From: Sulfomarinibacter sp963741385
Lineage (GTDB): Bacteria; Acidobacteriota; Thermoanaerobaculia; Thermoanaerobaculales; Sulfomarinibacteraceae
Length of the DNA stretch: 64,000 bases
Assembly (NCBI GenBank): GCA_963741385.1
Contig: CAVUHO010000010.1
Location: forward strand, 1,240,001-1,304,000
Direction of reading: 5' to 3'
The position numbers were made by a program, and so were the translations under genes. Positions 43,776 through 52,107 of the stretch are shown here, in pieces. Position 1 is the first letter of the stretch. The number at the start of each line of letters is the position of its first letter. The notes under the pieces were generated by a model that had not been told where the DNA came from, made no database searches, and saw nothing but the letters and a program-made list of their open reading frames with translations.

Positions 43776-45015
43776 CACCCGTCCCCTGGTCGGCATCGAT
43801 CTCGGTTCCTCCGCAGTGGCGGTGGTAGTCGGCGAGATCGAGGGCGAGCAGCTCGTGATCCGGGGGTGCGGGCTCGCGCGTCACGACGGCGCCCGCAAGG
43901 GCGTGATCGCCAATCTCGAGGAAGTCTCGGACGCGGTGCGGGTCGCTGCGGAAGAGGCCGAGGCCATGGCTTCGATTCCGGTGGAGATCGCCCACGTGGG
44001 GATCGGTGGTCTCCCCATCCAGGGGGTGCCGTCGACCGCTTCGGTGCCGGTCACCGGACGCGATCACACGGTGACGCCCGACGATCTCCAGCGGGCGCTC
44101 GCGGCCTGTGCCCAGGTTTCGATCCCCGACGATTACCGGGTCCTCGACATCATCTCCTGCGGATTTGCCCTCGACGGCCAGTCGGGGCTCGATTACCCGG
44201 TGGGAATGCCGGGCAACCGGCTCGACGCATCGGCCTACGTGCTGTACGCGAATCGAACCCATGCCGAGACCGTCGAACAGGCGGTGAATCACGCCGCGAT
44301 CAAGATCCAGCAGCTGATGTTCGAGCCGCTGGCAGCGGCGGAAGCGGTGCTGACACAGGACGAAAAAGAGCTCGGGTGTCTGGTGCTCGACATCGGCCAC
44401 GCCACCACGGAGTGGGTGTTGTTTGCCGAGGGCGTACTGGCCTCGTCAGGCGCGGTACCGGTGGGCGGGCGACACTTCACGGCCGACCTCGCGTCCATGC
44501 TCAAGACCACATCGGCGGCCGCCGAACGCACCAAGCGACAGGTCGGCGCGGCGTTCAGCCGCGAGGGCATGGATACGGCAGCGGTCGAAGTGCCGACCCT
44601 CGGCGCCGACGGCAACCAGGTTCACCCGGCGGCGTTTGCGGCCGAGGTCCTGCACGAGCGGGCCCGTGATTTGTGTATCGGAGTGCACCGGGTTCTGGTG
44701 CGCCAGGGGCTCGACCGGATGCCGCGTGGCGGGGTCGTGCTCACCGGCGGCGGGTCGCGTCTCGAGGGGCTCGAGGAAGTGGCGGAGACGATCTTCGGCC
44801 ACCGCGTACGGGTCGGAACCCCCCGCGCATTGGCAGGGTTGGTAGAACCGGTTTCAGGACCGGAGTGGGCGGTTGCGTGCGGTTTGATCCGCCTGCAGCA
44901 CGTTCGAACGCATCACACATTGACTGCGCGAGAGAACCGGGGCAGCATCCTTGCATGGCTCCGCACCGCGCTCGGAGATTTTTTCGAAATGGGAGGTGGA
45001 CATGATCGAATTTGA
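43768..45015 (+). CDS. ftsA: cell division actin-like protein FtsA
   Basis: 415 residues of the actin/HSP70 fold: phosphate-1 loop VGIDLGSSAVAVVV, the 1C subdomain with SIPDDYRVLDIISCGFALD and DYPVGMPGNRL, phosphate-2 GCLVLDIGHATTEWV, adenosine motif GVVLTGGGSRLEGL. The C-terminus has an amphipathic membrane-binding helix (ILAWLRTALGDFFE). It tethers FtsZ to the membrane. The ATG at 43768 lies inside the end of ftsQ; its stop lies 14 bases inside ftsZ. Confidence 0.95.
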   Translation: MNDTRPLVGIDLGSSAVAVVVGEIEGEQLVIRGCGLARHDGARKGVIANLEEVSDAVRVAAEEAEAMASIPVEIAHVGIGGLPIQGVPSTASVPVTGRDHTVTPDDLQRALAACAQVSIPDDYRVLDIISCGFALDGQSGLDYPVGMPGNRLDASAYVLYANRTHAETVEQAVNHAAIKIQQLMFEPLAAAEAVLTQDEKELGCLVLDIGHATTEWVLFAEGVLASSGAVPVGGRHFTADLASMLKTTSAAAERTKRQVGAAFSREGMDTAAVEVPTLGADGNQVHPAAFAAEVLHERARDLCIGVHRVLVRQGLDRMPRGGVVLTGGGSRLEGLEEVAETIFGHRVRVGTPRALAGLVEPVSGPEWAVACGLIRLQHVRTHHTLTARENRGSILAWLRTALGDFFEMGGGHDRI

Positions 45016-46222
45016 CGATGGCGTGCTGGTGGAGCCGGATAGCGACGATGACGGGAACAGGGAGTTGAGGTTGGTGGACAGCGGCCCGGCGATTCTCCTC
45101 GACGAGGCTCCGGCGCCGGCCCGGATCAAGGTGATCGGGGTCGGTGGCGGCGGCTGCAACTCGGTCAACCGCATGATCGATGCCGGGCTGTCGGGGGTGG
45201 AGTTCATCGCTGCCAACACCGACGCGCAGGCGTTGTCGAACTGCAGGGCCCCGATCAAGCTGCAGCTCGGGGTGGAACTCACCCGCGGGCTCGGGGCTGG
45301 CGCCAACCCGGAGGTGGGCCGCAACGCAGCGCTCGAGGCGGACAAGAAGATCTTCGACCTGCTCGACGGCGCCGACATGATCTTTATCACCTGCGGTATG
45401 GGCGGAGGCACCGGAACCGGGGCGACACCGATCATCGCGCAGATGGCACAGGACGTCGGCGCTCTCACGGTAGTGGTGGTGACCAAACCCTTTTCCTTCG
45501 AGGGTTCGCGGCGCCGCAACGTGGCCGAGGAAGGAATCGCCCAGCTCGCCGAACACGTCGACACGCTGATCACGATTCCCAACGACCGGTTGTTGAAGTT
45601 TGTCGAGCGCAACACCAACTTCACCGAAGCCATGAGCATCGCCGACGACGTCCTTCGCCAGGCGGTGCAGGGGATCGCCGACATCATCACCGTGCCGGGT
45701 CTCATCAACCGCGACTTTGCGGATGTCCGCACCGTGATGAAGGGGATGGGCCACGCCATCATGGGCGTCGGCAAGGCCTCCGGCGAGCACCGGGCGGTGG
45801 AAGCGGCGCAGCAGGCCATCGCGTCGCCGCTGCTCGAGGAGACCTCGATCGAGGGCGCGCGCGGGCTGCTGATCAACATCACCGGCGGCGCGGATGTGAC
45901 GCTGAGCGAGATCAACGAGGCCGCCGGGATCATCACCGAGGGCGCCGATCCCGACGCCCAGATCCTGTTCGGCGCGGTGGTCGACCCGCAGCTCGGCGAC
46001 GTGGTGCAGGTGACGGTCATCGCGACCGGGTTCCACCAGGACCCCGACAGCGCGCGCTTCCCGGCGACCACGGCGAGACCGAAGATCGAGAGGACCTTCG
46101 AGGAAAAAACCCCGACTCGCACCAGTCGCTTCCTGGTGCCCGGGGGGCCGAACTCGGAGTACGGCATCAACCAGAGCGACGACTACGAAATCCCGGCGAT
46201 CCTGCGCAAACAGATGGATTGA
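45002..46222 (+). CDS. ftsZ: cell division tubulin-like GTPase FtsZ
   Basis: 406 residues. An acidic 40-residue N-terminal extension precedes the GTPase domain: KVIGVGGGGCNSVNRM, FIAANTDAQAL, the tubulin signature GGGTGTGAT, NFADVRTVM-type T7 loop (NRDFADVRTVM) and the C-terminal linker. It ends in the conserved tail YEIPAILRKQMD that binds FtsA and ZipA-like partners. The ATG at 45002 follows GGGAGGTGG. It is the last gene of the dcw operon and a strong terminator follows. Confidence 0.97.
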   Translation: MIEFDDGVLVEPDSDDDGNRELRLVDSGPAILLDEAPAPARIKVIGVGGGGCNSVNRMIDAGLSGVEFIAANTDAQALSNCRAPIKLQLGVELTRGLGAGANPEVGRNAALEADKKIFDLLDGADMIFITCGMGGGTGTGATPIIAQMAQDVGALTVVVVTKPFSFEGSRRRNVAEEGIAQLAEHVDTLITIPNDRLLKFVERNTNFTEAMSIADDVLRQAVQGIADIITVPGLINRDFADVRTVMKGMGHAIMGVGKASGEHRAVEAAQQAIASPLLEETSIEGARGLLINITGGADVTLSEINEAAGIITEGADPDAQILFGAVVDPQLGDVVQVTVIATGFHQDPDSARFPATTARPKIERTFEEKTPTRTSRFLVPGGPNSEYGINQSDDYEIPAILRKQMD

Positions 46223-46274
46223 CCGGGGCAACCACGATTCTTGGTTTCCGGGCGGCTGCCCGGCGACCTTCTGA

Positions 46275-46316
46275 CCCCTTCCGCCAACCACCTCCCGGCG
46301 GAAGGGGACTTTTTTT
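46275..46316 (+). terminator. rho-independent terminator of the dcw operon
   Basis: Stem CCCCTTCCGCC/GGCGGAAGGGG (11 bp), 11-base loop, then seven T (46310-46316), 53 bases after the ftsZ stop. Confidence 0.9.
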
Positions 46317-46640
46317 GATTTCGGATTTCGGATTTCGGATTTCGGATTTGCCCGCCCACCCTCCCACCGACAACCAGCACTCGAGTGCTCAGGGCGGGTG
46401 GGACCGCGTGCGGCGGCGGTGCCTGGCTCCTCTCGGGAAGCGCGTGCTGAAAGTCAGCGTGTGGCGGTGTTCTCCTCCCCCCGCCCGGCAGCCGGGACGG
46501 CTGCCCCACAAACGCCCCGGAATCGGGTTTCTTGTGGGGCACGCGTCTCGCGTGCCGGGTGGGCGGGACCGCGTGCGGCGGCAGTGCCTGGCTTCAGCCT
46601 GGCTCCGCACGGGAAGCGAGTGCTGAGACGCGTGGTGGGC
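46316..46640. repeat. repeat block after ftsZ (heptads, GC-rich family, paired hairpins)
   Basis: GGATTTC heptads (46316-46349), then CCCGCCCACCCTCCCAC and the GC-rich family GGGACCGCGTGCGGCGG..TGCCTGGCTCC, which occurs twice here (near 46400 and 46564) and again at 58319. The paired-hairpin element (copy 3) lies between at 46487-46556. No gene seen up to 46700. Confidence 0.65.
46487..46556. repeat. paired-hairpin repeat with complementary loops (copy 3)
   Basis: GGCAGCC-GGGAC-GGCTGCC and GGCACGC-GTCTC-GCGTGCC. The second loop has one change (GTCTC), which still pairs with GGGAC through a G-U. Confidence 0.7.
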
Positions 46641-46700
46641 GTGCCGTTCACTCAGCCACAATCTGTTTGAGAACTCGACCGGCTGAGTTAGCCTGCCTGC

Positions 46701-47456
46701 ATGGCGACGCCTTACCGTTTGATCACGATCCCCCCCAGCCACTACTGCGAGAAGGCTCGTTGGGCGCTGGAGTTGGCTGGTGTTCCTTTCGTCGAAGAAC
46801 GTCACCCGCCGTTGCTGCACGTGCGGGCGGCGAGCAAGGGCCGCGCGGCAGGCCACTCGACGCCGGTGCTGGTGGGCGACGGCCAGGTCCTGCCGGACTC
46901 GACGGACATTCTCGAGTTTCTGCAGCGGCGCCACGGCGCCGTCTGGAGCCCTTACCCGTTGGACTCGCAACTACGGCTGGAGGTCGAGGAACTCGAGGAG
47001 TTCTTCGACACCCGTCTCGGCCCCCACACCCGGCGTCTCGCGTATTTCCACCTTCTTCAGCATCGAGACCTCTTCCTGCGCTCGGTGTTGGCTGGAGTCG
47101 GCGGAGGAGAACGCAGGATTTTCACCGCCCTGGCGCCGGCCATGGCCTTCCTCATGCGGCGCGGCATGAACATCAACCCGGCCTCGGCCGAACGGTCCCT
47201 CGGACGGGTTCGGGAGGTTTTTTCAGGAGTCACTGACCGCCTGGCCGATAAACGAAAGTACCTGGTGGGCGGCGAGTTCTCAGCCGCCGACCTGACATTT
47301 GCCGCTCTCGCCGCGCCGGTGGTGGTGCCGCGGAACTACGGCTCGCCGTTGCCCACTCTGGATGAGCTGCCGGACGCCATGCTGAAGGTCGTGGAGGAAT
47401 GCCGCGCCACGCCGGCGGGCGAGTTCGTACTGAGGATGTACGGGGAGCATCGATGA
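46701..47456 (+). CDS. glutathione S-transferase-like protein
   Basis: 251 residues. The N-terminal thioredoxin-like domain has the family pattern YRLITIPPSHYCEKARWALELAGVPF, with Ser-x-x-Cys near the GST active position, and STPVLVGDGQVLPDSTDILEFLQRR (cis-Pro and the Glu/Ser-Asp glutathione site). The C-terminal helical domain has the DLTFAALAAP motif. Bacterial relatives use glutathione or unknown thiols; this lineage may not make glutathione. The downstream hydrolase overlaps by 4 bases, so they are co-expressed. Confidence 0.88.
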   Translation: MATPYRLITIPPSHYCEKARWALELAGVPFVEERHPPLLHVRAASKGRAAGHSTPVLVGDGQVLPDSTDILEFLQRRHGAVWSPYPLDSQLRLEVEELEEFFDTRLGPHTRRLAYFHLLQHRDLFLRSVLAGVGGGERRIFTALAPAMAFLMRRGMNINPASAERSLGRVREVFSGVTDRLADKRKYLVGGEFSAADLTFAALAAPVVVPRNYGSPLPTLDELPDAMLKVVEECRATPAGEFVLRMYGEHR

Positions 47457-48293
47457 CGGGCCCGGCGAACGAACTCTCGCTCGAGCTGCCACACCTCCGC
47501 CTGGCCGCCCGCGAATGGGGCGACGGTGACGGTGAACGGGTCCTCGCGCTCCACGGGTGGCTCGACAACGCTGCCAGCTTCGACACCCTGGCGCCGCTGC
47601 TGCCGGATCTCCACCTGGTGGCAATCGACTTGCCGGGTCACGGCCGCTCGCAGCACCGCCCGCCGGGTGTGGTCCATCACTTCATCGACTGGGTGCCGGA
47701 GATCGCCGCCGCCGCAGACGCGCTGGGCTGGGAGTCCTTCAGCCTCCTCGGACACTCCATGGGTGCGGGCATTTCATCCCTTGTTCCTGCAGTATTTCCA
47801 GGCCGCGTTCGGGGGGTGGTGTTGCTCGAGGGCGCCGGTCCATTGGCGGCGGACGCCGGGAAGGCCCCGGAGCAGTTGATCTCGGCGTTGGCCGATGAAG
47901 CAAAGGCGAGCGCCGTGGAACCGCGGGTCTTTCCCGACTTCGAGAGTGCGGTCTCGGCACGAATGCGCGACAGCGACCTCGACAAGGAGGCGGCCCGGCG
48001 ACTGGTGGAACGCGGCACCGAACCGGTCGATGACGGAGTGCGATTCACCCACGACCCGCGCCTCAAGACGCGGTCACGATTGCGGTTCACCGAGGACCAG
48101 GTTCACGCCTTCCTCGCCGCTATCCAATGTCCGGTGCTCGCCGTGGGAGCCTCCCACGGCTGGCCGTTTCCGAAGGACCTGGTGGAGGCCCGTCTCGCAC
48201 TCATACCCGATCTGGAACGGGCGATGGTCGATGGCGGCCACCACGTGCACCTCACCCATCCTGAGCGGGTTGCACCGCTGGTGGCGGGTTTCC

Positions 48294-48316
<23 letters not shown>
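47453..48316 (+). CDS. alpha/beta-hydrolase fold protein
   Basis: 287 residues. Typical elements: ALHGWLDNAASFDTLAPLL (oxyanion strand), LVAIDLPGHGRS, nucleophile elbow GHSMGAG (Ser near 106), a cap region, then a Trp-rich loop and the catalytic His in VDGGHHVHLTHPE. The closest known types are MhpC/Serhl-like esterases; substrate unknown. It overlaps the GST-like gene start/stop (ATGA) and its 3' end overlaps the convergent protease gene by 23 bases. Confidence 0.9.
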
Positions 48317-49400
<1,084 letters not shown>

Positions 49401-49570
49401 CGGAGTCCTCCGTGGCGGCCGGGACGAGTCCGGCCGCAGGCAGCCGTCCACAGAGTCGGTCGGGATGCCGGTCGTGTCAACCCACAGCCGTGTCACAATG
49501 GGTGTATCGGGAACCGGCTGAATAATCAAGAATCCACAGCGCCGGTTCCCGGAACCTGAAGGGATCCCTG

Positions 49571-49927
49571 ATGAGAAATCTGATAACCATCGCTGTCGTG
49601 GTTGTCGTCGGGCTGGTGGCATTCAATTACTTTCAGACCGGTGAGTTCAAACTCATGCCTGAGAGCGCCGCGAGTGACGAGTCCCGCGCGGTGAACCGTC
49701 TGCGCGGCGATTTCCGCCAAGCCGCTCAGGAGTATCGCCAGGCGGGTAGGTCGGCGGGTCTGAGCGGGCTCGACTCGTCATCCGACGCGGAAGCCGCCCT
49801 GGCGACGATCGATGGCGTCGAGCGCGACCTCAAGAAGATGCGCAAGCAGGTGGACGACCCCGAGGTGGGCAAGGAGATCGACGCGCTCCTGGAGGAAATC
49901 GCGAAGTACAAACGCGACGTGCAGTAG
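49571..49927 (+). CDS. small membrane-anchored protein of unknown function
   Basis: 118 residues starting at an ATG behind GAAGGGATCCCTG. One N-terminal membrane helix (about 3-20) followed by a soluble helical region with heptad-like spacing (LRGDFRQAAQEYRQAGR, DGVERDLKKMRKQV, IDALLEEIAKYKRDV). It looks like a short coiled-coil protein facing the periplasm. No family recognised. Divergent from the HtrA gene. Confidence 0.7.
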   Translation: MRNLITIAVVVVVGLVAFNYFQTGEFKLMPESAASDESRAVNRLRGDFRQAAQEYRQAGRSAGLSGLDSSSDAEAALATIDGVERDLKKMRKQVDDPEVGKEIDALLEEIAKYKRDVQ

Positions 49928-49941
49928 TCGCCGATACGGAC

Positions 49942-50064
49942 TCACCACTGGCCACGGAGGTATTTCCACCAACCAATAGTGGTGATCACGACCTGGAAGA
50001 TGGCGCGGGCGCCGGAGGTGACCTCGTCGGGGATCTCGCAGTCGCCCCCAGGTGAATCCCACAA
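49942..50064 (-). CDS. possible short gene or gene fragment
   Basis: A 40-codon minus-strand frame from TTG 50064 to TGA, with coding-like G/C third positions (CEIPDEVTSGARAIFQVV, then TTIGWWKYLRGQW). It has no clear ribosome site and could be the 3' end of a decayed gene. No family recognised. The remainder of 49928-50113 shows nothing else. Confidence 0.25.
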   Translation of the reverse strand: MWDSPGGDCEIPDEVTSGARAIFQVVITTIGWWKYLRGQW

Positions 50065-50113
50065 CGCTGTCGGCGATGGTATGCGAGCCGCCTCTCGAAC
50101 AGAGACTACTCGC

Positions 50114-50770
50114 TTACCGTACGCACAGGCCGGCCACCTTGACGGCCCCGCGGTGGTAGCCGTCCGGGAACAGTCGTTCGAGTTCGTCGAGGTCGATGTC
50201 GTTCGCCCTACAGGTCTCGTAGACGGTGGGCACCGCCCCGGTTCGTTCGAACCGGCTCCGCAGGTAGCGGATGATCTGCCAGTGGCGGTCGGTGAGCTTC
50301 TCAGCCATCTTGGTCTCGAAGGCCTTCATGGTCGCGAAGCACTCGTCCCAGTCGAAGGGGTCGACCAGGAAGCCCCAGGCGTCGACGCGGTAGCTCCGGT
50401 TGGTCACCGCGGCCTCGATCTCGGCCAGGCTCAAGTCGGCCCATGCATTTCCCGGGTGCCCCGCTCGGAATGTGAGGCCTGCGAGGCGACAGGCGCCGCG
50501 CAGATAGCCGGTCGGGAAGAGCGCCTGGAGTCCTTCGACGCCGAGCCCGAGGGCACGGCAGGTCTGGTACACGAGAGGGCATCGTCCGGTGTCGTCGTAG
50601 ACCTTGCGGATCGCGCGGATCACCTGCCAGTGCTCGGAGGTCAGACCTTCGGTGATGCCGACCTGTGGGGCCATCAGCGACACGAAGTCCTCGTCCCAGT
50701 CCCGGGGATGATGCAGGAAGCCCTCGCGGTCGATGTCGTAGACCTTGAGTTTGTGGGTGACGATCGTCAT
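50114..50770 (-). CDS. tandem DsrC/TusE-family sulfur-relay protein (two fused DsrC domains)
   Basis: 218 residues holding two DsrC-like domains in a row: residues about 10-110 (YDIDREGFLHHPRDWDEDF, EHWQVIRAIRKVYDDTG, LFPTGYLRGACRLAGL) and about 118-218 (YRVDAWGFLVDPFDWDECF, RHWQIIRYLRSRFERTG, LFPDGYHRGAVKVAGLCVR). Normal DsrC is about 105 residues with two Cys, one in GACKIAG and one penultimate. Here the first domain keeps the former Cys but has no C-terminal arm; the second has Val there and a Cys third from the end. The pair may split the two-thiol chemistry across domains. ATG 50770 has an ideal AAGGAGG. It follows tauE by 19 bases. Role: sulfur or persulfide carrier. Confidence 0.85.
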   Translation of the reverse strand: MTIVTHKLKVYDIDREGFLHHPRDWDEDFVSLMAPQVGITEGLTSEHWQVIRAIRKVYDDTGRCPLVYQTCRALGLGVEGLQALFPTGYLRGACRLAGLTFRAGHPGNAWADLSLAEIEAAVTNRSYRVDAWGFLVDPFDWDECFATMKAFETKMAEKLTDRHWQIIRYLRSRFERTGAVPTVYETCRANDIDLDELERLFPDGYHRGAVKVAGLCVR

Positions 50771-50789
50771 GGAGACCTCCTTCGGACCT

Positions 50790-51872
50790 TCACAGTCCGA
50801 TCTTCTCAATCACCTGCGGTGCGACTTTCCAGAAGCAGTAGGCGGCGAGCACACAGCAGTAAAGCGGAACCACGAGACGCCACACGCGTTCTGGAAACAC
50901 GCGGATGGCGTAGGGTGCGAAGACTGCCGCGATCACGCTGCCGAGGAGCATCGACGGCAGGATGATGAAGTCGATGACCACGCCCTGGGTCATCATCGCC
51001 AGCCACACCAGGATCGACGCGACGCAGACCGTACCCTCCGCGATCGAGGTCACGGCCAACATGCTCTTGACCGGCACCCCTGCGAGCAGCCCGCCGACCG
51101 TCACCACGGGGCCGTAGCCGCCGCCGCCGACGCCCTTGTTGAAGGCGGCAACTGCGCCGAATGCAATCATCCAACGCGGGCGGTATTCGCGCACCCGTTT
51201 GAATCCCACCAACGACACCACGCCCATTACCACCAGAAGGATCGCGACGTACAGGCTGATCCACACCTTGGCCACCTTGAGGATGGCGTACACCGTGGTG
51301 ATGGAGAGGGCCACGAATAGGCAGCCGACGCCGGCGATGATCAGCCACAGCCGCACGGTCTCCGACATGGGTCGGAACCGCCACTCCACATTGCCGAACT
51401 CCCGGTGCAGATAGGCCCCGAGCAGCCCGGCAGCCGCCTGCTGGATCATGACGGCCGGAACGATTTGGATCGGGTCGAAGCCGAGCAGCAGGAGAAGCGG
51501 CGTGATGGCGGTGCCGTACCCCATTCCCGCCGACGCGTCGAGAAACTCGAACACCACCGCGAGCGCGACAATCCACCAGATGACTGCCCACTGATGGGTG
51601 CCGGCCCAGCCGTTGGCCACCACGAACTCGGAGGGGACCCGCTGGGTGGCGGCAAAGGGGTTGCCGGCCAGCCAGCACGAGATCAGAAACAGCACCAGAA
51701 AGGCTGTCATGCCGATGACGCCCGCGCGAATTTCCCGCCATCCGGGTTTCAGGCGTGCCAGAACGGACGGCCGCTCCGACTCAAGACGTTGCGACACCTC
51801 CCAACCCATGGTTCCCGAGTCGTTCCTGCGGGCGGCCACTGCGGAGTCGACATCGCTTGCCGGTGTCTCCAT
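50790..51872 (-). CDS. TauE/SafE-family sulfite/organosulfonate exporter
   Basis: 360 residues. A 45-residue polar N-terminus precedes about eight or nine membrane segments in two half repeats; the family motif GMGYGTAITPLLLLLGFDP lies in the first half and NKGVGGGGYGPVVTVGGLLAGVP in the second. TauE/SafE proteins export sulfite, sulfoacetate or similar anions, some import sulfur compounds. It is the first gene of the tauE-dsrC unit, behind a sigma-54-type promoter and opposite a sigma-54 activator, so expression is probably induced by a sulfur or redox signal. Start ATG behind GGAGGGAGC. Confidence 0.88.
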   Translation of the reverse strand: METPASDVDSAVAARRNDSGTMGWEVSQRLESERPSVLARLKPGWREIRAGVIGMTAFLVLFLISCWLAGNPFAATQRVPSEFVVANGWAGTHQWAVIWWIVALAVVFEFLDASAGMGYGTAITPLLLLLGFDPIQIVPAVMIQQAAAGLLGAYLHREFGNVEWRFRPMSETVRLWLIIAGVGCLFVALSITTVYAILKVAKVWISLYVAILLVVMGVVSLVGFKRVREYRPRWMIAFGAVAAFNKGVGGGGYGPVVTVGGLLAGVPVKSMLAVTSIAEGTVCVASILVWLAMMTQGVVIDFIILPSMLLGSVIAAVFAPYAIRVFPERVWRLVVPLYCCVLAAYCFWKVAPQVIEKIGL

Positions 51873-51947
51873 ATGCTCCCTCCTCGTTGTGAGAGTGACC
51901 TCAAACTGTGTTCGACGAACGAAAACGCCGCGGCTCGACCGCTGTTA

Positions 51948-51963
51948 CTCAATTCCCGTGCCA
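51948..51963 (-). promoter_or_regulatory. sigma-54 (-24/-12) promoter of tauE-dsrC
   Basis: On the minus strand TGGCACGGGAATTGAG: -24 element TGGCACG exact, four-base spacer, -12 element TTGA(G) against TTGC(A). It lies about 75 bases upstream of the tauE start and faces the gene for a sigma-54 activator. Confidence 0.75.
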
Positions 51964-52061
51964 TTCAATCGAAACTCTTGTATCAGATGGTCTTACGCCA
52001 CAGTTGGCGCAGGGATCCGAGTGTTCAATGAATTTTTCCGTGAAATGTCATCGAAATAATG

Positions 52062-52090
52062 TTGGCTTTGACAGTCAACCGTGATATTTG
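52062..52090 (+). promoter_or_regulatory. promoter of the sigma-54 activator gene with internal palindrome
   Basis: TTGGCT (52062-52067) and TATTTG (52085-52090) with 17-base spacing. The spacer contains the dyad TTGACAGTCAA (52068-52078), and TTGACTGAT follows at 52088. A regulator bound there would block this promoter and could at the same time serve as enhancer site for tauE, about 110 bases away. Confidence 0.5.
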
Positions 52091-52107
52091 ACTGATCTGG
52101 GTACCCC

